Origin: LGRD01 sp031382215
GTDB lineage: Bacteria > Pseudomonadota > Gammaproteobacteria > Burkholderiales > Burkholderiaceae_C
DNA length: 64,000 nt
Direction of reading: 5' to 3'
Assembly: GCA_031382215.1 (NCBI GenBank)
Contig: JANMYQ010000034.1
Location: 1 to 64,000, forward strand
Shown here: positions 1 through 9,057 of the stretch, in pieces
How the letters are laid out: every line of letters starts with the position of its first letter
Position numbering within the stretch: the first letter of the stretch is position 1
Position numbers and translations under genes: made by a program
Notes under the pieces: model-generated
What the model was told of the DNA's origin: nothing
Databases searched by the model: none
The model's input: the letters and a program-made list of their open reading frames with translations, nothing else

Positions 1-2883
1 CTGATGCCCAACAACCCGCGTGGTGGCGGTGTCTCGCGCCGCATCGAAGGCGAAGACCGCGAAGAGCTGAAAGAAAACCTCGATCAGCTCGAGTACCCGA
101 AGGGCATGAGCCTGATCGCCCGCACCGCCGGCATCGGCCGCAGCGCGCCCGAGCTGCAGTGGGACCTGAACTACATGCTCAAGCTGTGGACCGCCATCGA
201 CGGCGCGGCCAAGGCGGGCAAGGGCGCGTTCCTGATCTACCAGGAGAGTTCGCTGGTGATCCGCGCGATCCGCGACTACTTCACCTCCGACGTCGGCGAG
301 ATCCTGATCGACACCGACGACATCTTCGACCAGGCCCAGCAGTTCATGAGCCACGTGATGCCGGAGACGGCGCACAAGGTCAAGCGCTACCGCGACGACG
401 CGCCGCTGTTCAGCCGCTTCCAGATCGAGCACCAGATCGAGACCGCGTTCTCGCGCACCGTCAACCTGCCCTCGGGCGGCGCGATCGTGATCGACCACAC
501 CGAGGCGCTGGTCTCGGTCGACGTGAACTCGGCGCGCAGCACGCGCGGCAGCGACATCGAAGAAACCGCCACCCGCACCAACCTGGAAGCCGCCGACGAG
601 ATCGCGCGCCAGATGCGGCTGCGCGACCTGGGCGGGCTGATCGTCGTCGACTTCATCGACATGGACGAGTCGAAGAATCGCCGCGAGGTCGAGACCCGGC
701 TGCGCGATGCGCTGCGGCAAGACCGTGCGCGTGTACAGTTCAGCAGCATCAGCAAGTTCGGCCTGCTCGAACTCAGCCGCCAGCGCCTGCGCCCGGCGCT
801 GAGTGAAGGCAGCCACATCACCTGCCCGCGCTGCAACGGCACCGGCCACATCCGCGACACCGAATCGAGCGCACTGCAGATCCTGCGCATGGTTCAGGAA
901 GAGTCGATGAAGGACAACACCGCCGCCGTGCACGTGCAGGTGCCGGTGGAAGTGACCAGCTTCCTGCTGAACGAGAAGCGCACCGAAATTACCAAGATCG
1001 AGCTGAAGCAGCGCGTGACCGTGCTGCTGGTGCCGAACAAGAACCTCGAGACGCCGAACTACCGCCTGGAGCGCCTGCGCCAGGACGACCCGCGGCTCGA
1101 GAACCTGCAGGCCAGCTACACGATGATCGACGACGTGGAAGAAGAAGTCGGCATCACGCGGCGCGAGAAGGCCAAGGCCAAGCAGGAGCCGGTGATCAAG
1201 GGAATCATGCCCGAGACACCGGCGCCGATCGCCGAGCCGAAGCCTGCGCCGGTGGTCGTGCCTGCACCGGTCGTGGCTCCGGCTCCGATGGCCGTTGCGC
1301 CGGTGGCTGTGCCGGCAGGAGGTGGCTTCTTTGGATGGGTCAAGCGCCTGTTCGGAGCCGAAGAAACACCGGCCGTGGTGACGCGCCCGGCGGCGGCCAA
1401 GCCGGCCGCTGCGGCGACTTCAACGGCCGGTGGCGACAAGTCCGACGGCCGTGGTGACCGCGGCGCGCGGGGTGGCCGCGGTGGCCGCGACGGCAAACGC
1501 GGTGGCAGAGACGAAGGCGGCGAAGGCCGTGGCCGCGGCAGAAGCGATCGCGGTGATCGCGGTGATCGTCCCGATCGACCGAAAGCCGAAGAAGGCGCGC
1601 GGCCGGAAGGGGCCGAGGCCGCACGATCGGAAGAACGCAAGCCGCGTGGTGAGGGCCGCGGCGAGGGGCGTGGCGAGGGTCGCCCTGAAGGCGGTCGTGG
1701 CGAGGGCCGCGGTGAAGGCCGCGGCGCGGGTCGTGGTGAAGGCGGTGGTGAAGGCCGCGGCGCGGCTCGAGGCGAAGGAAGCGGCGAAGGCCGTGGCCCC
1801 GGTCGAGGCGAAGCAGGCGGTGAAGGCCGTGGCGAAAATCGCGGCCGAGGCCCGCGCCCCGAGCGCGAACCGCGCCGCACCAGCCCCTTGCCAGAAGGCG
1901 CGGTGGAAGAGAACGCCTCCGCGCTCGCATTTGTCGACACCGTTCCCGGTGGCCCCGCTGCCGAACCGGGCGATGCCGCTCAAGGTGAACCGGCGGCCCG
2001 CAGCCGCCGCCGCCGAGGTGGCCGCGGTGGCCGCGACCGCGATGAAGCGCGCGACGCCACCGGCTTGAACGGTCAGACCGCCAACGCCGAAGACGCGACC
2101 CCACCCACCGACGCGGCACCGGCCTTCGATGCCGACAACGCGTCGGCGAGTGCAGCGCAAAGCCAGGGCCCGGAGTCTGACGCGCCACCGGCCGAAGGCG
2201 GCGAGCGCAGCGAAGCCCGCCGCCGTGGCCGCGGCGGTCGCGATCGCAACCGGCGTGACCGCCCAGACGAGACCGGAGCGCCCGCCGAGGCCGGCCAGAA
2301 CGGCTTCAGCGATTCGCAGGCGCCCTACGCCGCACCTGCTGCCGTGGCCGCTTCGGAAGCCGCGCCGCCGATGGCCACCGCCTCGTGGGCCGCGGCTGAC
2401 GAAGCCGCTGCAGTCGTGCCCTCCGAGCCAGCGCCGTGGCGCCCTGCTCCCGCTCTGGCCCCGGCAGAAGCCGTGACCGCACCGCTCTTCGAGCCGGCGC
2501 CGGTTGTGGCGAGGGTGATGCCTGTTGCGGCACCTGTTGCGACACCTTTGGCAGCACCGGTCGCAGCGCCCGTTGCACCCCCGATCGCCCCGCCCGCCCC
2601 CATCGTGGCGGCCCCGGTCCAGCCCTTCGTATTGCCGATCAGTTCACTGCAGGCGGTGGTCGAGTCGAGCGGCCTGCAATGGGTCGGCTCCGACGAAGAG
2701 AAGATCCGCGCGGTGCGCGAGGCGATGGCCAACGAACCCAAGCCGGTTCACGTGCCACGCGAACGCAAGGCTGTGGCCAAGGATGACGACGGCCCGCTGG
2801 TGCTGGTGGAAACGCGCAAGGACCTGAGCCAGGTCAGGCTGCCGTTCGAAACGGCGCCCCAGGAAGCTCAGCCGCCGCAGTGA
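1..2883 (+). CDS. rne: Ribonuclease E, 5'-truncated by the window edge
   Basis: The reading frame is open from base 1 and enters inside the catalytic half of RNase E, the single-strand endonuclease that organises mRNA decay and rRNA processing; the S1 RNA-binding domain lies upstream of the window. Visible are the DNase I-like segment with the two metal-binding aspartates (SVDVNSAR at 511-534 and DFIDMD near 649-666) and the zinc-link CPRC (823-834). The tail is long and disordered: an Ala/Pro stretch, a short amphipathic FFGWVKRLFG segment (about 1326-1355) that may bind membrane, an Arg/Gly/Glu-rich repeat block, and an Ala/Pro-rich end with a conserved-looking terminus. Tails of this kind are the scaffold region in beta- and gammaproteobacterial RNase E. 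RNase G is excluded because it lacks such a tail. The gene converges on nagZ with only 25 bases between. Confidence 0.96.
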   Translation: MMPNNPRGGGVSRRIEGEDREELKENLDQLEYPKGMSLIARTAGIGRSAPELQWDLNYMLKLWTAIDGAAKAGKGAFLIYQESSLVIRAIRDYFTSDVGEILIDTDDIFDQAQQFMSHVMPETAHKVKRYRDDAPLFSRFQIEHQIETAFSRTVNLPSGGAIVIDHTEALVSVDVNSARSTRGSDIEETATRTNLEAADEIARQMRLRDLGGLIVVDFIDMDESKNRREVETRLRDALRQDRARVQFSSISKFGLLELSRQRLRPALSEGSHITCPRCNGTGHIRDTESSALQILRMVQEESMKDNTAAVHVQVPVEVTSFLLNEKRTEITKIELKQRVTVLLVPNKNLETPNYRLERLRQDDPRLENLQASYTMIDDVEEEVGITRREKAKAKQEPVIKGIMPETPAPIAEPKPAPVVVPAPVVAPAPMAVAPVAVPAGGGFFGWVKRLFGAEETPAVVTRPAAAKPAAAATSTAGGDKSDGRGDRGARGGRGGRDGKRGGRDEGGEGRGRGRSDRGDRGDRPDRPKAEEGARPEGAEAARSEERKPRGEGRGEGRGEGRPEGGRGEGRGEGRGAGRGEGGGEGRGAARGEGSGEGRGPGRGEAGGEGRGENRGRGPRPEREPRRTSPLPEGAVEENASALAFVDTVPGGPAAEPGDAAQGEPAARSRRRRGGRGGRDRDEARDATGLNGQTANAEDATPPTDAAPAFDADNASASAAQSQGPESDAPPAEGGERSEARRRGRGGRDRNRRDRPDETGAPAEAGQNGFSDSQAPYAAPAAVAASEAAPPMATASWAAADEAAAVVPSEPAPWRPAPALAPAEAVTAPLFEPAPVVARVMPVAAPVATPLAAPVAAPVAPPIAPPAPIVAAPVQPFVLPISSLQAVVESSGLQWVGSDEEKIRAVREAMANEPKPVHVPRERKAVAKDDDGPLVLVETRKDLSQVRLPFETAPQEAQPPQ
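1645..1850 (+). repeat. Degenerate GEGRG-coding tandem repeat inside rne
   Basis: About 200 bases encode a run of degenerate Gly-Glu-Gly-Arg units (GEGRG, GAGRG, GPGRG and similar). The codons are varied, so the repeat is better kept at protein than DNA level. RGG-like tracts of this kind bind RNA. The same bias opens long spurious frames on the opposite strand. Confidence 0.8.
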
Positions 2884-2908
2884 ACGGCCTGAGCGGCGCC
2901 CAGCAAGA

Positions 2909-3991
2909 TCAGGGCAGCCGCTCCAGCGCGCGCTGGTAGACGCTGTTGTGCATCAGCTCGTCCCAGGTGAACGGGGCGGTCTGGGGCAGCAGGTCGAGCC
3001 GGCGCGCTTCGCTGTCGGGGTCGGCCTGCCAGTGGCCTTGCGCGTGCGCATCGAGCAACCCGTCGAGCAACGCGTCCACGGCGGCGCCGCCGTCGACCGA
3101 CTTGTTGCACAGCAGCACCAGATCGCAGCCGGCATTCAAAGCCACGCACGCGGCCTCGGTGTAGCTGACCTCCACGCCACCGATCTGGCGCGCGCCGGCC
3201 ATGCTGAGGTCGTCGCTGAACACCGCGCCGGTGAACCCGAGCTGCTGGCGCAGGATGTCCTTCAGCCAGCGCGGTGAAAAGCCGGCCGGCTGCGAATCGA
3301 CCTTGGGGTAGATCACGTGCGCCGGCATCACGCTGGACAGGCTGGTGCTGAGCCATTCGTAGGGCTTGGCGTCGTCGGCCAGGATCGCCTTCAGCATGCG
3401 CTTGTCGATCGGCACCTCGACGTGGCTGTCGGCTTTGACGAAACCGTGGCCGGGAAAGTGTTTGCCGCAGTTGTGCATACCGGCGCGCAGCAGGCCGTGC
3501 ATCAGGCTCTTGGCCAGCAGCGCCACCACGCGCGGGTCGCGGTGAAAGGCGCGGTCGCCGATCACGCCGGAGCCGCCGTGGTCCAGGTCGAGCACTGGCG
3601 TGAAACTCAGGTCCACGCCGCAGGCGCGCAGTTCGGCGCCGAGCACGTGACCGGCGGCGGTGGCGGCATCGGTGGCGGTCAGCGCGCCGTCGCCGGTGCC
3701 ACGCTTGCCGTCGTGCATCCACATCTCGCCGAGCACGCGCATCGGTGGCAGGTGCGTGAAGCCGTCAGTGCGAAAACGCTGCACGCGGCCACCTTCGTGG
3801 TCGACGCAGATCAGCATGTCGGGGCGGATGGCCTTGATCTCGGCCGTCAACTCGGTGAGCTGGAGCCGGCTCTGCCAGTTGCGAGCGAACAGGATCAGCC
3901 CGCCGGCGAGCGGGTGTTTCAGGCGGCGCTTGTCGTCGGCGTCGAGCGTGAGGCCGGCGATGTCGAGCACAACGGGAGCGTGTGGAATCAT
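2909..3991 (-). CDS. nagZ: Beta-N-acetylhexosaminidase NagZ
   Basis: Cytoplasmic glycoside hydrolase family 3 enzyme (360 residues, usual family length) that removes N-acetylglucosamine from 1,6-anhydro-muropeptides during peptidoglycan recycling. It shows the family signature KHFPGHG (residues 177-183), whose histidine is the general acid/base, and the nucleophile segment SDDLSM (259-264). The CVDHEGGRVQR block (62-72) is the usual substrate-site region. There is no signal peptide, as expected for NagZ. It is the last gene of a chain with acpS and pdxJ: the acpS stop codon overlaps the nagZ start codon by four bases, so the two are translationally coupled. Confidence 0.96.
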   Translation of the reverse strand: MIPHAPVVLDIAGLTLDADDKRRLKHPLAGGLILFARNWQSRLQLTELTAEIKAIRPDMLICVDHEGGRVQRFRTDGFTHLPPMRVLGEMWMHDGKRGTGDGALTATDAATAAGHVLGAELRACGVDLSFTPVLDLDHGGSGVIGDRAFHRDPRVVALLAKSLMHGLLRAGMHNCGKHFPGHGFVKADSHVEVPIDKRMLKAILADDAKPYEWLSTSLSSVMPAHVIYPKVDSQPAGFSPRWLKDILRQQLGFTGAVFSDDLSMAGARQIGGVEVSYTEAACVALNAGCDLVLLCNKSVDGGAAVDALLDGLLDAHAQGHWQADPDSEARRLDLLPQTAPFTWDELMHNSVYQRALERLP

Positions 3992-4383
3992 GGTGTGGTC
4001 TCGATCACGACGAAGCTCGCCGCGTAGTCGGTTTCATCGGTGATGCTGACATGGGCAGACAGCCGGCGCGCGTCGAACCACTCTGCCAGCGCGCCATGCA
4101 GGCGGATTTCAGGCTTGCCGCTGGCCGCCTTCACGACCTCGCAGTCGCGCCAGGTCATCGGCATGCGCAGCCCTAAGCCGATGGCCTTGGAGAACGCCTC
4201 CTTGGCAGAGAAGCGCGTCGCGAGGTAGCTGATGCCGCGGGTCTCCACCTTGGCCAGGCGGGCGTGGAACACCTCGATCTCGTGCGGGCCCAGCACGCGC
4301 GCGGCAAAGCGCTCGCCGCGGCGCGACCACGTCGCACGGATGCGGCGCACGTCGCAGATGTCGGTGCCGATGCCGTAGATCAT
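3988..4383 (-). CDS. acpS: Holo-[acyl-carrier-protein] synthase AcpS
   Basis: Transfers 4'-phosphopantetheine from coenzyme A to the serine of acyl carrier protein. At 131 residues it matches the usual size. The N-terminal MIYGIGTDI motif carries the Mg-binding aspartate (D8), and RFSAKEAFSKA (residues 57-67) is the second signature. The ATG at 4381-4383 was chosen because it gives the canonical N terminus; a longer open frame continues upstream inside pdxJ but is only overlap. It overlaps pdxJ and nagZ by four bases at either end. Its substrate, acpP, lies in the same window at 17148. Confidence 0.96.
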   Translation of the reverse strand: MIYGIGTDICDVRRIRATWSRRGERFAARVLGPHEIEVFHARLAKVETRGISYLATRFSAKEAFSKAIGLGLRMPMTWRDCEVVKAASGKPEIRLHGALAEWFDARRLSAHVSITDETDYAASFVVIETTP

Positions 4384-5162
4384 GCAAATGCACGTTGGAT
4401 GCAGCGCAGGTAGTCGCGCACCGTTTCGCTCAAGCCGAGCTCGATCGAATCGGCGATCAGCGCGTGGCCGATCGACACCTCCTGCACGCCCGGCACGGCG
4501 CGCAGGAAATCTGTGAGGTTGGCGCGGTTCAGGTCGTGGCCGGCGTTGAGTTGCAGGCCTTCCTGCAGCGCCGCCTGCGCAGCCGCGGTAAAGCCGGCCA
4601 GCACCGCCGCCTGCTGCGCCGTGCCGTGCGCGCGCGCATAACTCTCGGTGTAGAGCTCGACCCGGTCGGCGCCGAGTTCGCGCACCGCACGCATGGCCTG
4701 CGGCAACGGGTCCATGAACAGGCTCACCCGGACGCCCAGGTCCTTGGCTTCCGCGATCAACGGAGACAGGCTCGCGGCGTCTTGCGGGAACTGCCAACCG
4801 TGGTCGGACGTGGCTTGCTCGGCGCTGTCGGGCACGAAGGTTACTTGCTGCGGGCGCAGGGCGCGAACGAACGGCATCAGGTTGTGGAACGGGTTGCCTT
4901 CGATGTTGAACTCGGCCTGCGGCCAGGCCTTCAGCAGCTCGGCCAGCTCGTGCACGTCGCTCGCACGGATGTGGCGCTCGTCGGGACGCGGGTGCACGGT
5001 GATGCCGTGGGCGCCGGCTTCGAGCACCCAGGTCGCGGCACGCGTGACGCTGGGAATGCCGAGCGGGCGCGAGTTGCGCAGCAGCGCCACGCGGTTGAGG
5101 TTGACTGACAGCGCGGTGGCGGCGTGGCGCGCATCGGCTCCGCTGCCGACGAGTGGGTTCAT
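4380..5162 (-). CDS. pdxJ: Pyridoxine 5'-phosphate synthase PdxJ
   Basis: Condenses 1-deoxy-D-xylulose 5-phosphate with 3-amino-2-oxopropyl phosphate in the DXP-dependent vitamin B6 pathway. TIM-barrel protein of 260 residues with the recognisable LSVNLNRVALLRNSR start of the barrel, HPRPDERHI (residues about 57-65, active-site histidine and phosphate-binding arginines), FNIEGNP and LNAGHDLN. The pdxJ-acpS pair is conserved across proteobacteria. About 18 residues precede the usual family start, so a shorter start is possible. Eleven bases separate it from recO. Confidence 0.96.
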   Translation of the reverse strand: MNPLVGSGADARHAATALSVNLNRVALLRNSRPLGIPSVTRAATWVLEAGAHGITVHPRPDERHIRASDVHELAELLKAWPQAEFNIEGNPFHNLMPFVRALRPQQVTFVPDSAEQATSDHGWQFPQDAASLSPLIAEAKDLGVRVSLFMDPLPQAMRAVRELGADRVELYTESYARAHGTAQQAAVLAGFTAAAQAALQEGLQLNAGHDLNRANLTDFLRAVPGVQEVSIGHALIADSIELGLSETVRDYLRCIQRAFA

Positions 5163-5173
5163 GGGCCGGTCCT

Positions 5174-5980
5174 CTACAGAGATGAAGCAGGGCGTTCGAG
5201 GCTTTGCAGGTCGAGCATGACCTGCCGGGTGCGCAAGGTGGCGCCGCCCAGATGATAGTGAAGCAGGACGCGCAGCTGCGCCTTCAGCGCCGGCAGAACA
5301 CCGGCGCAGGCGTATTGCAGCGCAGCCAGGCTACCGTGATCCAGTGCAGCCTGCAGGCCGGTAAGAGCCGCTCCACTCAAAGAGGTGCCGCTCAGATCGG
5401 CATCACCGGTGCGCGGCGTGGCCACGCCGGCTTCGGGCCGCAGCGCATAACGCTGGTCGGGCTGCACCGGCTGCTGCGTCAGGGTGACTTGGCTCAGGTC
5501 GGGTAGCAGGCCGATTTCCTTCAGCAAGGTCAGCTCGAAAGCCCGCAGCGCAGCTTCGACCTGCGTATCGTCGGCGGCGGCCAGCGCGGGCAGCGTTTGG
5601 GCATAGGCGTCGAACAAGGCCAGGTGCGGGTCGTGCCGGGCGAGCAGCTTCATCAGCAACTCGTTCAGGTAGAAGCCGCTGAACAGCGCCGCGCCGGTCA
5701 ACATGGCCGCGCCGCCGGCCCACTCGGCGCTGCGCAAGGTCTGCACCTCGCCGGCACCCTCGCCCGCCGGCAGGCGCCCGAGCGACACGTGGATGCGCTG
5801 GAACGGCAACAGCACGGAGCGCAGTTGCGAATACGGCCGCTTGGCGCCCTTGGCCGCCACCGCCAGCCGGCCTTGCTCGCGCGTGAACACGTCGAGGATC
5901 AGGCTCGACTCGCTCCAGTCGTAGCGGTGCAGCACATACGCGTTGAGCGCGGCCGAGAGCCGCCTCGGGGGCGGGCCCAT
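5174..5980 (-). CDS. recO: DNA repair protein RecO
   Basis: Recombination mediator of the RecFOR pathway that helps load RecA onto SSB-coated gaps. The N-terminal OB-fold region is clear (AYVLHRYDWSESSLILDVFT, residues about 14-33, then GRLAVAAKGAKRP), followed by an alpha-helical C-terminal domain. At 268 residues it is of normal length. There is no obvious zinc-binding cysteine cluster, as is common in proteobacterial RecO. Its start codon overlaps the era stop codon, continuing the rnc-era-recO-pdxJ-acpS order that is standard in proteobacteria. Confidence 0.94.
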   Translation of the reverse strand: MGPPPRRLSAALNAYVLHRYDWSESSLILDVFTREQGRLAVAAKGAKRPYSQLRSVLLPFQRIHVSLGRLPAGEGAGEVQTLRSAEWAGGAAMLTGAALFSGFYLNELLMKLLARHDPHLALFDAYAQTLPALAAADDTQVEAALRAFELTLLKEIGLLPDLSQVTLTQQPVQPDQRYALRPEAGVATPRTGDADLSGTSLSGAALTGLQAALDHGSLAALQYACAGVLPALKAQLRVLLHYHLGGATLRTRQVMLDLQSLERPASSL

Positions 5981-6909
5981 CAGTCGTAGCCGTAGCTGCG
6001 CAGGTGTTCCTCGTCGGCGGCCCAGCCCGACCTGACCTTGACCCAGAGTTCGAGGTAGACCTTGGCACCCAGCAGCGATTCAAGCTCCTGGCGAGCCTCG
6101 GAGCCGATGCGCTTGAGGCGCTCGCCCCCGCCGCCGATGATCATGCCCTTGTGGGCCTCGCGTTCGACGACGATGCTGGCCGCGATGCGGCGCAGGTTGC
6201 CTTCTTCTTCGTACTTGTCGATCACGACGGTGGAGGTGTAGGGCAGTTCGTCGCCGGTCAGGCGGAACAGCTTCTCGCGGATCATCTCGCTGGCCAGAAA
6301 GCGGTCGCTGCGGTCGGTCAGCGCATCTTCGTCATAGAGCCAGGTCTGCTCGGGCAGATAGGGTTTGACGATGCCCAGCAGGCGCTGCACGTCGCGCTCC
6401 TTTTTGGCCGACAACGGCACGAACTGCGCGAACGCGTGGCGCTGCTGCATGGCCTGGAGCCAGGGCGCCAGGTCGGCGCGGCGCACCACGGTGTCAAGCT
6501 TGTTGGCGATCAGCAGCACCGGCTTGTGGGCCGGCATCAGCGCCAGCACTTTGGCGTCATCCAGGCCGAAGCGGCCGGCCTCGACGACAAACAGCACCAC
6601 GTCAACGTCGCCCAGCACGCTGTGCACGGTGCGGTTGAGGGTGCGGTTCAAGGCGGCGGCGTGTTGGGTCTGGAAGCCGGGCGTGTCGACGAACACGAAC
6701 TGGGCTTCATCGACCGAGCGGATGCCGGTGATGCGGTGCCGCGTGGTCTGCGCCTTGGCCGAGGTGATGCTGACCTTCTGCCCCACCAGCGCGTTCAGCA
6801 AGGTGGACTTGCCGACGTTGGGGCGGCCGACGATGGCCACCAGGCCGCAGCGCTGGGTGCTGCTGGGGGGGGGCTCGGGAGGCGCCGCGGCGGCGGGGTT
6901 GTCGTCCAT
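5980..6909 (-). CDS. era: GTPase Era
   Basis: Ribosome-assembly GTPase that binds the 3' end of 16S rRNA. The G domain shows G1 GRPNVGKST (about residues 28-36), G3 DTPG, and G4 NKLD. The C-terminal KH domain carries GMIIGGGGERLKRIG, the RNA-binding GxxG loop. The protein is 309 residues with a short Pro/Ala-rich N-terminal extension typical of betaproteobacteria. It lies 14 bases downstream of rnc. Confidence 0.97.
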   Translation of the reverse strand: MDDNPAAAAPPEPPPSSTQRCGLVAIVGRPNVGKSTLLNALVGQKVSITSAKAQTTRHRITGIRSVDEAQFVFVDTPGFQTQHAAALNRTLNRTVHSVLGDVDVVLFVVEAGRFGLDDAKVLALMPAHKPVLLIANKLDTVVRRADLAPWLQAMQQRHAFAQFVPLSAKKERDVQRLLGIVKPYLPEQTWLYDEDALTDRSDRFLASEMIREKLFRLTGDELPYTSTVVIDKYEEEGNLRRIAASIVVEREAHKGMIIGGGGERLKRIGSEARQELESLLGAKVYLELWVKVRSGWAADEEHLRSYGYD

Positions 6910-6923
6910 TCAGATTGCGACGA

Positions 6924-7628
6924 TCAGGACCGAAGCGGGCTGCCAGGCTTGTCGCTGGCATTGAGCGCATCAAGCATGCGACGCGCGGCCTCTTGTTCGG
7001 CGACTCGGCGCGAGCGGCCTTCGCCCGACTCGACCAGCCCCAGCGCCGGCACCGAACACTCGACTTCGAAAGTCTGCGCGTGCGCCTGCCCGCGGGTGGC
7101 GCGGATGCTGTACACCGGCACCGCCAGGCGGCGTGCCTGCAGCCATTCCTGCAGCTCGGTCTTGGCGTCCTTGCTCCAGCTGCCCATGTCGGTGGTGGCA
7201 ATCACCTCGCCGAACAGGCGCTGCACCAGGCCGCGCGCGGCGTCGAAGCCGCCGTCCAGGAAGGTCGCGCCGATCAGCGCTTCGAGCGCGTCGGCCAGGA
7301 TCGACGGACGCTGGGCGCCGCCACCACGCGCTTCGCCCTCGCTCAGCCGCAGCACCTCGGGCAGGTCGAGCTGCACGGCCATGCGGTGCAGGCTGTCTTC
7401 GCGCACCAGATGGGCGCGAACGCGCGTCAGGTCACCTTCATCGGAGCCGGCGAAATGTTCGAACAGCAGGCTCGACACCGCCAGGCTCAGCACCGCGTCG
7501 CCCAGGAACTCGAGCCGCTCGTTGTGGTCGGTGCCGAAACTGCGGTGGGTGAGCGCCTGGGTCAGCAGGCCAGCGTCGGCAAACCGATGCCCGGTGCGCT
7601 GCTGAAGGGCTTCGAAGCGGCTGTCCAT
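6924..7628 (-). CDS. rnc: Ribonuclease III
   Basis: Double-strand-specific endonuclease for rRNA processing and mRNA turnover. The RNase III signature ERLEFLGDAVLSL (about residues 38-50) carries catalytic acidic residues, and the second acidic cluster lies in DALEALIGA. A double-stranded-RNA-binding domain fills the C-terminal third (DAKTELQEWLQ through the SRRVAEQEAARRML helix). At 234 residues it has the normal bacterial length. Confidence 0.97.
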   Translation of the reverse strand: MDSRFEALQQRTGHRFADAGLLTQALTHRSFGTDHNERLEFLGDAVLSLAVSSLLFEHFAGSDEGDLTRVRAHLVREDSLHRMAVQLDLPEVLRLSEGEARGGGAQRPSILADALEALIGATFLDGGFDAARGLVQRLFGEVIATTDMGSWSKDAKTELQEWLQARRLAVPVYSIRATRGQAHAQTFEVECSVPALGLVESGEGRSRRVAEQEAARRMLDALNASDKPGSPLRS

Positions 7629-7654
7629 GTGCTCGGGGGCCCAGTGCGCCGGTG

Positions 7655-8035
7655 TCAGTACGTGCGGCCGCCCTTGGAGCGGCCCTCGTACTTGATGACC
7701 AGGTAAACCGGCTTGACCAGCTCGATTTCGCTGTTGTAGGCGAAGCTGATGACGAGCTTCTCGTTGTCCTTCGTGATGTCCAGGTCCTTGCCCGAGATCG
7801 ACGTGATCAGGTCGATGGCCCTGGTCCGTTCGAAGGCAGCGCGCACCTGCGGCACGGTACTCGGCTCCTCGGCGGTGATCTTGTGGATGGCCTTCATGAT
7901 CGTGTAGTACTCCACCGCCGTGGGCACCACGCGCATGCCCACCAGCGCTGCGACGCCGATGATGATGGCCCAGAACATCAGGCCGAACATGGTGATGCCG
8001 CGTTGGAGGCGGGGGGCGTGAAGCTGGGCGGTCAT
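7655..8035 (-). CDS. DUF4845 single-pass membrane protein
   Basis: A 126-residue protein of the DUF4845 family, which regularly sits between lepB and rnc in betaproteobacteria and pseudomonads; its function is not known. One transmembrane helix is visible near the N terminus (GLMFWAIIIGVAALVGMRVV, residues about 18-37), followed by an extracytoplasmic domain ending in VIKYEGRSKGGRTY. The start at 8035 was chosen over one 90 bases upstream because an AGGAG ribosome site lies six bases before it and the longer form runs back toward lepB. A role alongside signal peptidase is only suggested by position. Confidence 0.88.
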   Translation of the reverse strand: MTAQLHAPRLQRGITMFGLMFWAIIIGVAALVGMRVVPTAVEYYTIMKAIHKITAEEPSTVPQVRAAFERTRAIDLITSISGKDLDITKDNEKLVISFAYNSEIELVKPVYLVIKYEGRSKGGRTY

Positions 8036-8079
8036 GCTGGCTCCTGTGATCTGCTGGTCCAAAAGCGTGCAGGCGGCAT

Positions 8080-9057
8080 TCAATTGAAAGGGCCGATGCG
8101 CTTGAAGTTGCCGAAATTCATCCACACGAAGAATGCCCTGCCAACGATGTTCTGGTCCGGTACAAAGCCCCAGAAACGTGAATCTTGCGAGTTATCCCGG
8201 TTGTCGCCCATCATGAAGTAGTGGCCGGCGGGCACCTTGCAGGTGACGCCCTCGGCACTGTATCGGCAGTTCTCGCGAAAGGGAAACGCGATGCGGTCGT
8301 CCGGCCCATAGTACGGCTGGCTCTGCGGATTGACCAGGATGCCGTGTTCGGTGTCGCCGAACTTCTCCTTGAACTCGGCAAAGTAGCGGCGCGATTCTTC
8401 GTCGTAGAAGCCCGGCGGCGGCTTCTGTTCCATGGGAACCGCCGTGCCGTTGATGTAGAGCTGCTGGGCCCGGAACGAGACCTCGTCGCCCGGCAAGCCG
8501 ACCACGCGCTTGATGTAGTCGATGCTGGTGTCCTTGGGGTAGCGGAACACCATCACATCGCCGCGCCGCGGGTCGTTGTTGGCGATGATCTTCTTGTTGA
8601 TCACCGGCAGCCGCACCCCGTAGTGGAATTTGTTCACCAGGATCAGGTCGCCCACCAGCAGGGTCGGGATCATCGAGCCGCTGGGAATCTTGAACGGCTC
8701 GAACAGGAACGATCGCAGCAGGAACACGGCCAGGATCACCGGGAACAAGCCTGCGGTCCAGTCGAGCCACCAGGGTTGCATCAGCAGTTGTTCGCGGGCC
8801 TGGGCAATGTTGCCGTCGACCTTGGCGATGCCCTTGTCGGCCAGTTGCTGGCGGCGCGAAACGTCCTGCTGTTCGAGCGTGCTGGCTGCCTGCGCGCGCC
8901 GCGGCGCAAAGTGGAAGCGCTCGGCCAGCCAGTAGGCCAGCGTCACGAGCGTCAGCACGAACAACAACAATGAGAAGTTGCCAGTCCAGTGCCCCAGATA
9001 CCAACCCCCCAGATAGACCAGGAGTCCACCATATAGCAACGCTGTCAGAGAACCCAT
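8080..9057 (-). CDS. lepB: Signal peptidase I
   Basis: Inner-membrane serine protease that removes signal peptides from exported proteins. Two transmembrane helices lie near residues 5-21 and 28-46, and a third near 101-118 leads into the periplasmic catalytic domain. The nucleophile serine is in PSGSM (S128) and the general-base lysine in YIKRVVGLPGD (K183), 55 residues apart as in E. coli. The MGDNRDNSQDSR box is also present. The ATG at 9055-9057 overlaps the lepA stop codon and gives a 325-residue protein; a longer open frame runs back inside lepA. Confidence 0.97.
   Translation of the reverse strand: MGSLTALLYGGLLVYLGGWYLGHWTGNFSLLLFVLTLVTLAYWLAERFHFAPRRAQAASTLEQQDVSRRQQLADKGIAKVDGNIAQAREQLLMQPWWLDWTAGLFPVILAVFLLRSFLFEPFKIPSGSMIPTLLVGDLILVNKFHYGVRLPVINKKIIANNDPRRGDVMVFRYPKDTSIDYIKRVVGLPGDEVSFRAQQLYINGTAVPMEQKPPPGFYDEESRRYFAEFKEKFGDTEHGILVNPQSQPYYGPDDRIAFPFRENCRYSAEGVTCKVPAGHYFMMGDNRDNSQDSRFWGFVPDQNIVGRAFFVWMNFGNFKRIGPFN

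Noticed and set aside
1116..2188. Long minus-strand frames inside rne
   Set aside because: Low-complexity Arg/Ser/Pro or Ala/Thr products that result from the GEGRG repeat bias.
6004..7605. 533-codon frame antisense to era and rnc
   Set aside because: Shadow frame caused by high GC; spans two known genes.
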